Both the position numbers and the translations under genes were made by a program. This document shows positions 18,147 to 27,282 of a stretch of 64,000 nucleotides of DNA, in pieces (positions within the stretch are counted from its first letter, which is position 1; each line of letters starts with the position of its first letter). Source of the DNA: Massilia rhizosphaerae (GTDB lineage: Bacteria > Pseudomonadota > Gammaproteobacteria > Burkholderiales > Burkholderiaceae_D); NCBI RefSeq assembly GCF_016093545.1, contig NZ_JADKYX010000008.1, forward strand, positions 124,001 to 188,000, in the 5' to 3' direction. Below the pieces are notes generated by a model. That model ran no database searches. It was not told the DNA's origin and saw only the letters and a program-made list of their open reading frames with translations.

Positions 18147-18280
18147 TGGAAGGCGGGCTCGGCCCAAAAAAGGAGAAAGGATACTCATCCGATCCGAACG
18201 ATTCTAGCGCAGACGCATACGGATACACTACCGTTTGGGGCTATCATTACCACCTTTTTTCACCGAGTTTTCAAATCATC

Positions 18281-18766
18281 ATGACTTTGCGGATCATCGC
18301 CACCGGCGGCACTTTCGACAAACACTACAATGAACTCAACGGCGTTCTGGGCTTTGCCGACAGCCACCTGCCGGAGGTTATCGCACGCTCCCGCATGACC
18401 ATTCCCGTCGAGTTGCAAGTCGTGTCGCTGCTCGATTCTCTGGACATGCAGGATGCCGACCGCCAGAACGTGCTGGCCGCCTGCCAGGCCGCGTCCGAAC
18501 AGCAGATCGTGATCGTGCACGGCACCGACACGATGCGCGAAACGGCCGAGGTCCTGGGCGCCGCGACGTCGGACAAGACCATCGTCTTCACGGGCGCCAT
18601 GATCCCGTACGAGATCGCCAACTCGGACGCGCTGTTCAACTTCGGCTTCGCCTGCGCCGCCGCGCAGATGCTGCCGCCGGGCGTCTACGTGGCGATGAAC
18701 GGCAAGGTGTTCACCTGGGATAACGTCACGAAGAACCGCGCGGCGGGCGTGTTCCAGGCGCTCTGA
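18281..18766 (+). CDS. Short asparaginase-fold protein
   Basis: 161 aa, about half the length of type I/II L-asparaginases (~330). It carries the N-terminal asparaginase domain: the first catalytic Thr in IIATGGTFDK, the second with its Asp in VHGTDTMRETA, and FTGAMIPYEIANSDALFNF. The C-terminal domain is absent, and the following sequence shows no continuation in another frame, so it looks like a compact family rather than a fresh truncation. The likely reaction is Asn (or a related amide) deamidation, but activity is unproven. No good Shine-Dalgarno is visible. Confidence 0.82.
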   Translation: MTLRIIATGGTFDKHYNELNGVLGFADSHLPEVIARSRMTIPVELQVVSLLDSLDMQDADRQNVLAACQAASEQQIVIVHGTDTMRETAEVLGAATSDKTIVFTGAMIPYEIANSDALFNFGFACAAAQMLPPGVYVAMNGKVFTWDNVTKNRAAGVFQAL

Positions 18767-18855
18767 CACGGGCCGGCAGCCCGCGTTCTTCCGGGCGCTG
18801 CGCACTTTCGTCGATTCCTATAATGGTTCTTCAACGAACCTGAAGGAGCCATGCG

Positions 18856-20478
18856 ATGAGCGAGCAGCGCCCCACCCTGACGACGCGCCAGGGCCATCCC
18901 GTCCGCGACAACCAGGCCATGCGTTCCGTCGGCGAACGCGGTCCGGCCACCCTCGAGAACTACCAGTTCATCGAAAAGATCACCCACTTCGACCGCGAAC
19001 GGATCCCCGAGCGCGTGGTGCATGCGCGCGGGACGGGCGCGCACGGCTATTTCGAGGCCTACGGCAAGATCGGCGACGAACCCGCCAGCAAATACACGCG
19101 CGCCCGCGTGCTCAACGAGACCGGCGTGCGGACGCCCGTGTTCGTGCGCTTCTCGACCGTGATCGGCGGCAAGGAGTCGCCCGAAACGGCACGCGACCCG
19201 CGCGGCTTCGCCGTCAAGCTCAAAACGGTCGACGGCAACTGGGATCTCGTGGGCAACAACCTGAAAGTCTTCTTCATCCGCGACGCGATCAAGTTCCCGG
19301 ACATGATCCACGCCTTCAAACCCGACCCCGTCACGAACCAGCAGGAGCCGTGGCGCTTCTACGATTTCATCTGCAGCCATCCGGAAGCGCTGCACATGGT
19401 TACCTGGGTCAAGAGCCCGTGGGGCATTCCGGCCAATTACCGCGAGATGGAAGGCGCGGGCGTCAACACCTATAAACTCGTGAACGACCAGGGCATCGCC
19501 CACCTCGTCAAATTCCACTGGCAGCCGAAACAGGGCGTGCGCAACCTGACGAGCCAGCAAGCCGCCGAGATCCAGGCGCACGACACCAGCCACGCCACGC
19601 GCGACCTGTATGACGCCATCGAGCGCGGCGACTTTCCGGAATGGGAATTCTGCGTGCAGATCATGCACGACGGCGAGCACCCGGAACTCGAGTTCGATCC
19701 GCTGGACGACACGAAGCGCTGGCCGGAAGACCGCTTCCCGCTGCTGCCCCTGGGACGCATGGTGCTCGACAAGAACCCGGACAATGTGTTTGCCGAAACC
19801 GAGCAATCCGCCTTCGGCACCGGCGTGCTCGTCGACGGCATCGATTTTTCGGACGACAAGATGCTGCAGGGCCGCACGCTGTCGTACTCCGACACGCAGC
19901 GCTACCGCGTCGGCCCGAACTATCTGCAACTACCGATCAATGCGCCGCAAGAACAAGCCATGGCGCGCACGAACCAGCGCGATGGCCAGATGGCGTACTA
20001 CGTCGACGGCGGCGGCGCGGAAAAGCACATCAATTACGAACCGAGCCTGCTGGGCGGCCTCGGCGAAGCGCCGCAGCCCGAGAAGGATTATCACCAGCAC
20101 GTCGAGGGCCACCTGGGACGCTACCAGACGAGCCGCACGGCCGACGACTACCGGCAGGCCGGCGACCGCTACCGCACGCTCGCGGACTGGGAACGCGACG
20201 ACCTCGTCAACAATATCGGCGGCGACCTCAAGAAATGTCCGGACGTGATCCAGCTGCGCATGGTGTGGCATCTGTGGCATTGCGACGAGGACTACGGCCG
20301 GCGCGTGGCCGAGATCGCCGGCATCGACCTGGAGAAAGCGAAGGCTCTGCCGCCGCTGCCGGGCAAGCCGGCGCCGGGCGAAAACCGGCAAGGGGCGACG
20401 TATTCGGGCGGTCAGCCGGAAAGCGGCGGCGGCAAGAAGGAGCCGGCGACCACGGAGGAAGTGGCGTCGGTGAAGTGA
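18856..20478 (+). CDS. Monofunctional haem catalase
   Basis: 540 aa. Distal His in [15 protein letters not shown] (about residue 55-60), distal Asn in [14 protein letters not shown], and the proximal Tyr signature in [17 protein letters not shown] are all present. It dismutates hydrogen peroxide. AAGGAG lies 7 bases before the ATG at 18856. The C-terminal tail is Gly/Pro/Lys-rich and probably disordered. The gene is ended by the hairpin-repeat pair at 20.5 kb. No signal peptide, hence cytoplasmic. Confidence 0.96.
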   Translation: MSEQRPTLTTRQGHPVRDNQAMRSVGERGPATLENYQFIEKITHFDRERIPERVVHARGTGAHGYFEAYGKIGDEPASKYTRARVLNETGVRTPVFVRFSTVIGGKESPETARDPRGFAVKLKTVDGNWDLVGNNLKVFFIRDAIKFPDMIHAFKPDPVTNQQEPWRFYDFICSHPEALHMVTWVKSPWGIPANYREMEGAGVNTYKLVNDQGIAHLVKFHWQPKQGVRNLTSQQAAEIQAHDTSHATRDLYDAIERGDFPEWEFCVQIMHDGEHPELEFDPLDDTKRWPEDRFPLLPLGRMVLDKNPDNVFAETEQSAFGTGVLVDGIDFSDDKMLQGRTLSYSDTQRYRVGPNYLQLPINAPQEQAMARTNQRDGQMAYYVDGGGAEKHINYEPSLLGGLGEAPQPEKDYHQHVEGHLGRYQTSRTADDYRQAGDRYRTLADWERDDLVNNIGGDLKKCPDVIQLRMVWHLWHCDEDYGRRVAEIAGIDLEKAKALPPLPGKPAPGENRQGATYSGGQPESGGGKKEPATTEEVASVK

Positions 20479-20530
20479 AAAATAGACCGCCCGGACATGC
20501 ATCCAGGCCGTTTTGGGTGCGACGTAATCG

Positions 20531-20590
20531 GTGGGCGCGGGGCGCCCACCCTACGAGTGATTGCCGTAGGGTGGGCACCCCGTGCCCACC
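20531..20590. repeat. CGTAGGGTGGGC hairpin repeat pair, copy 2
   Basis: Two hairpins in inverted orientation: GTGGGCGCGGGGCGCCCAC followed by CCTACG (20531-20555), and CCGTAGGG followed by TGGGCACCCCGTGCCCA (20564-20590). They lie between the convergent catalase and rdgC genes and could serve as bidirectional terminators. Confidence 0.8.
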
Positions 20591-20605
20591 ATGCACACCG
20601 TAAGA

Positions 20606-21502
20606 TTACGCCTTGGCCTCGCCACCGAGTGCTTCCACCAGGTCCGTCAGCATCTTGGCCAGCTCGCCCGTCATCAGCATGACGTCGTTATCGAAACGCT
20701 CGTCGTCGCTGTAGGTGATGGTCTCGTTTTCCTTGATCACGTCCAGAGGCTTGATGCCCTTGACCGCCAGCTGCTCGGTCAGCACCAGCGAGATGCGGCT
20801 GTTCCACGTCATCGCCAGGCGCGTGCACTGCTTGCCGTTGGCGATGTGGCGGCGGATGTCTTCCGGGTCCAGCGAGTGCTTCACGTAGCGCACGGCGGCC
20901 TTGCTTTCGCCCGTGGCGCGCAGTTCCGTGTCCTGGTCGATCGTGAAGTTGTACGGCGCCTCGTCCGATTCCAGCCAGCCCGTCATCACGGCGACCGGCG
21001 AGCGCTGCACGCGCAGCGATTCCAGCGGCAGCTTGTCGACGGCCTTCAGCAGCAGCTTGATGACGTCGTCCGCCTTGCTGGGGCTGGCGGCATCGACGAC
21101 GAGCCAGCCGTTGACCGGATCGATCCACGTCCACACATTGCTGCGGATCGAGAAGGCGCGCGGCAGCAGCTCGTCGGCCACGCGCTCCTTGAGTTCCTTC
21201 ATCGCCTTCTTGCCCGGCGGGAAGCCCTGCTGCTCTTCCATCTCGGCGGCCCTGGCCTTGGCGACCTGGTTGATGACCGAGCTCGGCAGTAATTTCTTTT
21301 CCGTGCCCAGCATCATCAGCATCTGCTTGTTGACGACGTGAACGAGCTTGCCGTTGCCGCGTGGCGAATCCCAGCCCTGGCGCAGCAATTCGTTGCTGCT
21401 GGCGGGCGTGAACGCCTGCGACTGCAGGGCCTCTTCCATCTGTTCAGGGGAGAAATTCCACGGTGCGGGCAGGCGGTAGATCTGAAGATTCTTGAACCAC
21501 AT
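20606..21502 (-). CDS. rdgC: Recombination-associated protein RdgC
   Basis: 298 aa, the family length. It begins [11 protein letters not shown], the usual RdgC start, and shows the conserved WDSPRG region and ALGGE-type C-terminus. RdgC is a ring-shaped DNA-binding protein that limits RecA access to DNA. The frame is open 14 codons further upstream but the ATG at 21502 gives the canonical N-terminus. dinB lies 89 bp upstream on the same strand. Confidence 0.96.
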   Translation of the reverse strand: MWFKNLQIYRLPAPWNFSPEQMEEALQSQAFTPASSNELLRQGWDSPRGNGKLVHVVNKQMLMMLGTEKKLLPSSVINQVAKARAAEMEEQQGFPPGKKAMKELKERVADELLPRAFSIRSNVWTWIDPVNGWLVVDAASPSKADDVIKLLLKAVDKLPLESLRVQRSPVAVMTGWLESDEAPYNFTIDQDTELRATGESKAAVRYVKHSLDPEDIRRHIANGKQCTRLAMTWNSRISLVLTEQLAVKGIKPLDVIKENETITYSDDERFDNDVMLMTGELAKMLTDLVEALGGEAKA

Positions 21503-21591
21503 AACGTTGCTTTCGGTTATCTCAGTATTACGGAGGAACGACATTCTACACGCTGACCAGCGGCAAGAATCACGTCGTCGACCAGGGTTTT

Positions 21592-22668
21592 TTAATGTGT
21601 TGCACGTTCGTCAAACAGACTCAGCTGCTCAACCGTCGCCGTATCGCTGAGCCGCACGCCGACGCCCAGCAGCCGCACGGGACGGCTCGCGCGCAGCCAG
21701 CCCGCCTCCATCAGGTGACGGTAAGTCGCCATGTTCGGCGCGTAGCCCACGCACTCGACGGTCGTGCGCTGGAAATCGGCGAACTTGATTTTTACGAATA
21801 ATTTGTTGATGAATTTTTCAGCATTGTTGCGCTTGATCCGGCCCAGCAGGTGTTCATATAAATCCGGCAACAGCGCGAGACAGCCGGCCAGGTCGGGGAC
21901 ATCCGGCGTGTACGTCTCTTCCGTGCTGATCGACTTTCTCTCACGCACGGGATTCACGTCGCGATAATCGATGCCGCGGCATAAGTCGTACAGCCGCGCG
22001 CCGAACGCGCCGAAATGCTGCTGCAGCTTGTCCATGCTCCAGTCCCGCAAGTCTCCGCACGTCTGCGCCCCCAGGTTGTGCAGCTTCGCGGCCGTCACCT
22101 TGCCCACGCCGAACAATTTTTTGACCGGCAAGGCGGCGACGAAGGCGTCGACCTCGCCCGGCTTGACGAGAAATAATCCGTCCGGCTTGTTCCAGTCGCT
22201 GGCGATCTTCGCGACGAACTTGTTCGGCGCCACGCCGGCCGACGCCGTGATGCCGACGGTCTCGAAGATGCGCCGGCGGATCTCTTGCGCGATCAACGTC
22301 GCGCTGCCCTTGCAGTGCGGCGAATTCGTCACGTCGAGATAGGCTTCGTCCAGCGACAGCGGTTCCACGAGGTCCGTGTAGTCGCGGTAGATGTCCATAA
22401 TCTGGCGCGACGCGATCCGGTACTTTTCCATGTTCGGAGGGATCAGGATCAGGCCCGGGCACAGCTTGACGGCCTGCGCCGTCGCCATCGCCGAATGGAT
22501 GCCGAAGCGGCGCGCCTCGTAGTTGCAGGTGGCGACCACGCCGCGCTGATCGGCCCGCCCGCCCACGGCCAGCGGCCGGCCGCGCAGGGAGGGATCGTCC
22601 CGCATCTCGACGGAGGCGTAGAAACAATCGCAATCGCAGTGGATGATCTTGCGGACCAGGTCGTTCAC
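21592..22668 (-). CDS. dinB: DNA polymerase IV (translesion, Y family)
   Basis: 358 aa. Metal-binding carboxylates are in [15 protein letters not shown] (near residue 10) and SLDEAYLDV (near 105); a helix-hairpin-helix and little-finger domain follow. It performs error-prone bypass synthesis. The start is GTG at 22668: no ATG exists before the active site. A TATAAT (22680-22675) ends only six bases before the GTG, so transcription probably starts at or beside the start codon (leaderless or nearly so). The LexA box just upstream shows SOS control. In E. coli the C-terminus ends in a beta-clamp motif; here QLSLFDER is the matching motif. Confidence 0.96.
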   Translation of the reverse strand: MNDLVRKIIHCDCDCFYASVEMRDDPSLRGRPLAVGGRADQRGVVATCNYEARRFGIHSAMATAQAVKLCPGLILIPPNMEKYRIASRQIMDIYRDYTDLVEPLSLDEAYLDVTNSPHCKGSATLIAQEIRRRIFETVGITASAGVAPNKFVAKIASDWNKPDGLFLVKPGEVDAFVAALPVKKLFGVGKVTAAKLHNLGAQTCGDLRDWSMDKLQQHFGAFGARLYDLCRGIDYRDVNPVRERKSISTEETYTPDVPDLAGCLALLPDLYEHLLGRIKRNNAEKFINKLFVKIKFADFQRTTVECVGYAPNMATYRHLMEAGWLRASRPVRLLGVGVRLSDTATVEQLSLFDERATH

Positions 22669-22680
22669 TGTGGAATTATA

Positions 22681-22696
22681 CTGTTATTTTATACAG
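22681..22696. promoter_or_regulatory. LexA (SOS) box of dinB
   Basis: CTGTTATTTTATACAG, flanked by TA on both sides, matches the CTGT-N8-ACAG LexA consensus perfectly on both half-sites. It abuts the TATAAT -10 (22675-22680), 12 bp upstream of the GTG, so bound LexA would cover the promoter. Confidence 0.9.
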
Positions 22697-22745
22697 TATC
22701 GCGCGGATCGATGCAGTTTTGCAAGTCACGCACCGCCGGGCGATG

Positions 22746-22776
22746 AAAAAGGGCGCACACCCCGCGGTACGCGCCC
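22746..22776 (-). terminator. Terminator of S8 protease gene 1
   Basis: On the minus strand GGGCGC (22776-22771), a 14-base loop region and GCGCCC (22756-22751) are followed by five Ts, about 30 bp after the stop of the protease gene. Confidence 0.65.
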
Positions 22777-22806
22777 CCCATTCCGAACCCGGCGGCCGAT
22801 GCCCGC

Positions 22807-24597
22807 TTACCAGCTCAATTTCAGCTTGTAGGCGCCGGTGCTGCCGGCGTGGTAGCGCACGCGGATGTAGCGGGCCTGCGTCGTCGTCGCCGTGTTGGCG
22901 ACGGAAACGGCGTCGCTGCTGCCCGCGCCGTTGGTGCTCAGCGCCAGCTGCGTGCCGGCACTGTTGTAGGCATACAGGTCGAAATCGGACGCGGAACCTT
23001 CGGTCAGCGTGGCCGTCAGCGTCTTGCCGGCCGGGACTTGCACGACGAAATAATCGTTATCGTTCGTGGCCGAGATATTGCCGTTGACGACGGTACCCGC
23101 CGTGTTCACGGCGTTGGCCCTCGAGATGTAGTTGTTCGACTCCACCTCGTTCTGGGTCGGCACGCTCGTGGTCGCTGCCGCCAGCGCGGCGTTCACGGCC
23201 GCGCTGGCGTTGACGATGCCGGCACCGCAGCCCGAGCACGCGGCCGGGAACGGGCGCGCCGTCGACTTGAGCTTGGCGGCGACGTCGTCCGGCGTCAGGT
23301 TCGGGTTGGCCGACAGCATCAGCGCGACGACGCCTGCCACGTGCGGGGTCGCCATCGAGGTCCCCATGTACCAGGCGTAGGTGTCCGACGCCGGCGTCGT
23401 CGTGCCCGCGTTCAGCGTGGACAGGATGCTCGCGCCGGAATCGCCGCCCGGTGCCGCGATGGTGACGCTGCTGCCGTAGTTCGAATACGACGCCTTGCCG
23501 CCCGCACGGTTCGTCGCCGCCACGCTGATCACGCCGGCGCAATTGGCGGGCGTGGAATTGACGACATCGGTGTTCGAATTGCCGGCCGCGACCACGACCA
23601 CGGCGCCGCGCGAACGGGCGCTGTCGATGGCGTTCTGCGTCGTCGTGTCGCAGGCGCCGCTGCCGCCCAGCGACAGGTTCAGCACGCGCGCCTTGTTGGC
23701 ATTGGCCGGCACGCCCGTCACGCTGCCGCCCGAGGCCCAGACGATGGCGTCGGCGATGTCGGACATATAGCCGCCGCAACGGCCCAGCACCCGCGCCGGG
23801 ACGATTTTGGCGTTGTAGGCGACGCCTGCGATGCCGAGGCCGTTATTGGCCTTGCCGGCGATCGTGCCGGACACGTGCGTGCCGTGCCAGCTCGAGTTCT
23901 CGTCCGCGGCCGGGATGCCCGTGCCGCAGCTGCCGGCCGGGGTCCAGTCGCCCGGGTCGCTGGCGTCCGTGTCGCGGCCGCCGCCGTCGTTGGCGACGGT
24001 CGCCGTCGAAATGAAATCGTAGCCCTGCACGATCTGGCCCGACAGGTCGGCGTGCGGACGGTAGCCCGTGTCGATCACGGCCACGTTGACGCCGGCGCCG
24101 GTCGACTTGTCCCAGGCGGCCGGGGCGTTGATGCCGCCGGTGGTCTCGTACAGGTCCCACTGCTGGGTGTAGCTGGGGTCGGTCGGGGTGGCCAGCGGGA
24201 CCATGATGCGGTCCGGCTCGGCGTACTCGACGTTGGCGTCGCGCGCCTTGACCTCGGCGGCCAGCTGGCGCGCCTCGTCGAGCGACATCGTGCGGTTGAG
24301 CTGGAAGACGTGCGCGCCGGTGGCCGTCGCGCGCAGCGCGCGCAAGGTGGCGCCATAGGTCTGGCCGGCGCGGTCGATCACGGCCTGGCGCGCGCGGTCG
24401 AGGGCGCGGGCCGGCATGGCGCCCTTGGAATTGTCGACGTCATCCTTGTACTTGACGATCAGGCGGTCCGTCTGGGCGACGGCATGCGAGACCTGGGCCG
24501 CGCCCTGGCCGGCCGCGCCGGCAACGAGCGGGGCGGCGGCGATCAGGACCGCCGCACACATGTTGAGCAAAGGAGAGATCTGGTGGCGCTGCGGCAT
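22807..24597 (-). CDS. Secreted subtilisin-family (S8) protease with PPC domain, paralogue 1
   Basis: 596 aa prepro-enzyme. Signal peptide (~1-30), inhibitor_I9-like propeptide (~40-125, DRLIVKYKDD through NVEYAEPDRIM), S8 catalytic domain with Asp in AVIDTGYRPH, His in SSWHGTHVSG and Ser in GTSMATPHVAG, and a C-terminal PPC beta domain (~500-596, DNDYFVVQVPAGKTLTATL). Extracellular endopeptidase; PPC is usually removed on maturation. AAGGA precedes the ATG. It lies downstream of a close paralogue on the same strand, separated by 215 bp with a hairpin repeat. Confidence 0.95.
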   Translation of the reverse strand: MPQRHQISPLLNMCAAVLIAAAPLVAGAAGQGAAQVSHAVAQTDRLIVKYKDDVDNSKGAMPARALDRARQAVIDRAGQTYGATLRALRATATGAHVFQLNRTMSLDEARQLAAEVKARDANVEYAEPDRIMVPLATPTDPSYTQQWDLYETTGGINAPAAWDKSTGAGVNVAVIDTGYRPHADLSGQIVQGYDFISTATVANDGGGRDTDASDPGDWTPAGSCGTGIPAADENSSWHGTHVSGTIAGKANNGLGIAGVAYNAKIVPARVLGRCGGYMSDIADAIVWASGGSVTGVPANANKARVLNLSLGGSGACDTTTQNAIDSARSRGAVVVVAAGNSNTDVVNSTPANCAGVISVAATNRAGGKASYSNYGSSVTIAAPGGDSGASILSTLNAGTTTPASDTYAWYMGTSMATPHVAGVVALMLSANPNLTPDDVAAKLKSTARPFPAACSGCGAGIVNASAAVNAALAAATTSVPTQNEVESNNYISRANAVNTAGTVVNGNISATNDNDYFVVQVPAGKTLTATLTEGSASDFDLYAYNSAGTQLALSTNGAGSSDAVSVANTATTTQARYIRVRYHAGSTGAYKLKLSW

Positions 24598-24765
24598 GCT
24601 GCATCCTTTCGGGTAACCAAATTAGGCGAACTGGGCAGCGTAACGAAAAACGGCCCGCATGGGGCCGCTTTCGGGATTTTTACAACAGGAAAATTTTAGT
24701 TAAGTAATTGAATTTTAACGGTAATTACGTGAAATGAAACGTGCCCACACAACAATTGCCGTAGG

Positions 24766-24800
24766 GTGGGCATTTGGGGCCGGGGGCCCCAAATGCCCAC
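24766..24800. repeat. CGTAGGGTGGGC hairpin repeat, copy 3
   Basis: A perfect 16-bp stem with GGG loop (GTGGGCATTTGGGGCC / GGCCCCAAATGCCCAC), preceded by CCGTAG (24759-24764). It lies 12 bp after the stop of S8 protease 2 and probably separates the two protease transcripts. Confidence 0.85.
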
Positions 24801-24812
24801 CACTGCCGACGA

Positions 24813-26666
24813 TTACCAGGTCAGCTTGAGCGTGTACTTACCACTGGTCGACCCCGTGCCGCCGGCGTAGTACACGACGCGCACATAGCGGGGCGACGTG
24901 GACGAGCCGGTGTTGGACGACGTCGCTGAATCCACGGAACCCGTGCCGTTCTCGCTGTACGACAACAAGGTGCCCGCGCTGTTGTAGATGTACAGGTCGT
25001 AGTCGGAGCTCGAGTTCGGGGTCAACGTCGCGCTCAAGGTCTTGCCGGCCGGGAGCTGGACGACGAAATAATCCGTGTCCGACGAGCTGCCCATCGTGCC
25101 GTTGACCGTCGTGCCGGACGTCGTCACGCTGTCGGCGCTGCTCATCGTGTTGTTCGACTCCGTTTCCGACATCGTCGTGCCGCCGCCGCCACCACCCGTG
25201 CCGGCAGCCGCGTCGATCGCGGCCGAGGCGTCGACGATGCCTGCGCCGCAGCCCGAGCAGCTGGCCGGGAACGGCCGTGCGCTCGATTTCAGGCGCGACT
25301 CGACGTCGTCCGGCGTCAGGCTCGGGTTCTTGGCCAGCATCAGCGCGACGACGCCCGCCACGTGCGGGGTCGCCATCGACGTCCCCATGTACGACGCGTA
25401 GCTGTCGGCGCCCGGCGAAGTGGTGCCGGCGTTCAAGGTCGACAGGATGCCATCGCCGCTGTCGCCGCCCGGTGCGGCGACGTCGACGATGGTGCCGTAG
25501 TTCGAGTACGACGCGCGGCCGCCCGAACGGTTCGTCGCCGCCACCGCGATCACGCCCGCGCAGTTGGCAGGGTTGCTGTTGCTGGCGTTCTGGGACTCGT
25601 TGCCGGCCGCCACGACGACGACGGTGCCGCGCGAGCGGGCGCTGTTGATGGCGTTCTGCGTCGTCGTGTCGCAGGCGCCGCTGCCGCCCAGCGACATATT
25701 GATCACCTGGGCGCGCGCCGCGATGGTCGGCACGCCGGACACGGTGCCGCCCGAGGCCCAGATGATGCCGTCGGCGATGTCCGACGTGTAGCCGCCGCAC
25801 TTGCCGAGCACGCGCACGGGCACGATCTTGGCGCCGTACGCGATGCCGGCGACGCCGGTGCCGTTGTTCGTCAGCGCGGCGATGGTGCCGGCCACGTGGG
25901 TACCGTGCCAGCTCGAGTTCTCGGCCGGTTGGCCGGAACCGCACTCGCCGGCCGTGACCCAGTCGCCAGGATCGCTGGCGTCGCTGTCGCGGCCGTTGCC
26001 GTCGTTCGACACGGCGGTGTCGGAAATGAAGTCATAGCCGGCCAGGATCTGGCCCGACAGGTCGGCGTGCGGACGGTAGCCCGTGTCGATCACGGCCACG
26101 CGGATGCCGGACCCGGTCGACTTGTCCCAGGCGGCCGGCATGTTCATGCCGCCGGTCGCTTCGAAGTAATCCCACTGCTGGCTGTACATCGAATCGTTCG
26201 GCGTGAACAGCGGGTGCATCATGCGGTCCGGCTCGGCGTACTCGACCGATGCGTCGCGCGCCTTGAGGTCGGCCGCCAGCTTGGCGGCGTCGGCCAGCCG
26301 CACCTTGCGGTCCAGCTTGAAGACGCGGGCGCCGGTGGCGATCGAATGCGATTCCTTGACCAGCATGCCGAACTGCTGGCCGGCGCGGTCGATCACGGCC
26401 TTGCGTGCGGCCGCCAGCGGCGCGGCGGAACGGACGACGGCCGCCTGCATGCCCTTCGCGCCCTTGACGACGACGGGGCCGCTCTCGTCCTTGTACTTGA
26501 CGATGATGCGGTCGGTCAGGTCCGACACGGCCATGCGCTGCGCGGCGGGCATGGCCATCCCGGTCGTGGGCGTCCCCGCGCCCGCGACGCCGGCGCCGAG
26601 ACCCAGGACGGCCACGACGCACAATTTCAATACAGCTGCCGGATACTTCGATTGCTGAGACTTCAT
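24813..26666 (-). CDS. Secreted subtilisin-family (S8) protease with PPC domain, paralogue 2
   Basis: 617 aa, same architecture as the next gene: signal peptide, I9 propeptide (DRIIVKYKDE), S8 domain (AVIDTGYRPH, NSSWHGTHVAG, GTSMATPHVAG) and PPC domain ending YTLKLTW. It differs by a GTGGGGGGTT linker before PPC and by a longer N-terminus. The two proteins are near identical through the catalytic core, so they arose by tandem duplication. AAGGAA precedes the ATG at 26666. The AT-rich 5' region carries a 9-bp dyad 68 bp upstream, which may be regulatory. Confidence 0.95.
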   Translation of the reverse strand: MKSQQSKYPAAVLKLCVVAVLGLGAGVAGAGTPTTGMAMPAAQRMAVSDLTDRIIVKYKDESGPVVVKGAKGMQAAVVRSAAPLAAARKAVIDRAGQQFGMLVKESHSIATGARVFKLDRKVRLADAAKLAADLKARDASVEYAEPDRMMHPLFTPNDSMYSQQWDYFEATGGMNMPAAWDKSTGSGIRVAVIDTGYRPHADLSGQILAGYDFISDTAVSNDGNGRDSDASDPGDWVTAGECGSGQPAENSSWHGTHVAGTIAALTNNGTGVAGIAYGAKIVPVRVLGKCGGYTSDIADGIIWASGGTVSGVPTIAARAQVINMSLGGSGACDTTTQNAINSARSRGTVVVVAAGNESQNASNSNPANCAGVIAVAATNRSGGRASYSNYGTIVDVAAPGGDSGDGILSTLNAGTTSPGADSYASYMGTSMATPHVAGVVALMLAKNPSLTPDDVESRLKSSARPFPASCSGCGAGIVDASAAIDAAAGTGGGGGGTTMSETESNNTMSSADSVTTSGTTVNGTMGSSSDTDYFVVQLPAGKTLSATLTPNSSSDYDLYIYNSAGTLLSYSENGTGSVDSATSSNTGSSTSPRYVRVVYYAGGTGSTSGKYTLKLTW

Positions 26667-27021
26667 GTTTATTCCTTTTTAGAAAAACACAAAAGTTGAT
26701 TTTCCGCAGGCGGATTGCCTGAGATCTAGTTTTATTGGTCTCTTTTTGGAGACCAATTGTCCATCTGAAAAGCGGACATGGCAGATTAGCGCGAAAGAAA
26801 TGAACGTGTAGAAAATTCACAATTAAATTCGATGCATTTACAACACATTCGCCGCTTGATAGCGCTAAAACCTAGATTCTTCGGGAAAATGTGAACTCAG
26901 CAAAAGAAGATATCGCGCCGGCGCCTCCCATGAATTAACAATGTTTCGTAACCATTAAGCGTTGCGCACATATCCAATTTCACAATATTGAGATATCTCA
27001 ATCGTATGCAAAGCGACGGGA
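26667..27021. other. AT-rich spacer upstream of S8 protease 2
   Basis: Apart from the 26734-26757 dyad I see no gene, RNA or clear promoter. It is much richer in A+T than the flanking genes, and probably holds the protease promoter. Confidence 0.5.
26734..26757. promoter_or_regulatory. Perfect dyad upstream of S8 protease 2
   Basis: ATTGGTCTC-TTTTTG-GAGACCAAT is a 9-bp perfect inverted repeat 68 bp before the protease ATG. It could be an operator or a leader hairpin; there is no U-run on the transcript side that would make it a terminator. Confidence 0.4.
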
Positions 27022-27226
27022 AATTCGGGGTCAGAGCACATTTCGCGAAAATTCGGGGTCAGAGCACATTCCGGCGCAAGATCTGCAACGCAAAAGTTAT
27101 CGAATCAGATTGAACTGCGTTGCCACGCCGCGTTGACGCCACAGGCTGACCTCGGCACTTTCATGTGTGTCGAGAAATTGATCAAAACTTTGCTCTGACC
27201 CCGAATTTGTGCTCTGACCCCGAATT
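27022..27226. repeat. AATTCGGGGTCAGAGCAC quartet (REPIN-like), copy A
   Basis: Two direct copies of AATTCGGGGTCAGAGCAC (27022-27039, 27050-27067) face two inverted copies (27191-27207 and 27209-27226) across a 123-bp unique spacer. Such double inverted repeats resemble REP/REPIN elements mobilised by REP-associated tyrosine transposases. The second copy at 34.85 kb has the same geometry but an unrelated spacer. Confidence 0.85.
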
Positions 27227-27227
27227 A

Positions 27228-27252
27228 AAAAAAAGCCGCGATCGCTCGCGGC
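27228..27252 (-). terminator. Terminator of TonB receptor 2
   Basis: On the minus strand GCCGCGA-GCGA-TCGCGGC (27252-27235) is followed by eight Ts, 31 bp after the receptor stop codon. Confidence 0.85.
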
Positions 27253-27282
27253 CTTTCCGTGTGACAACTTGACAAATAGCGC

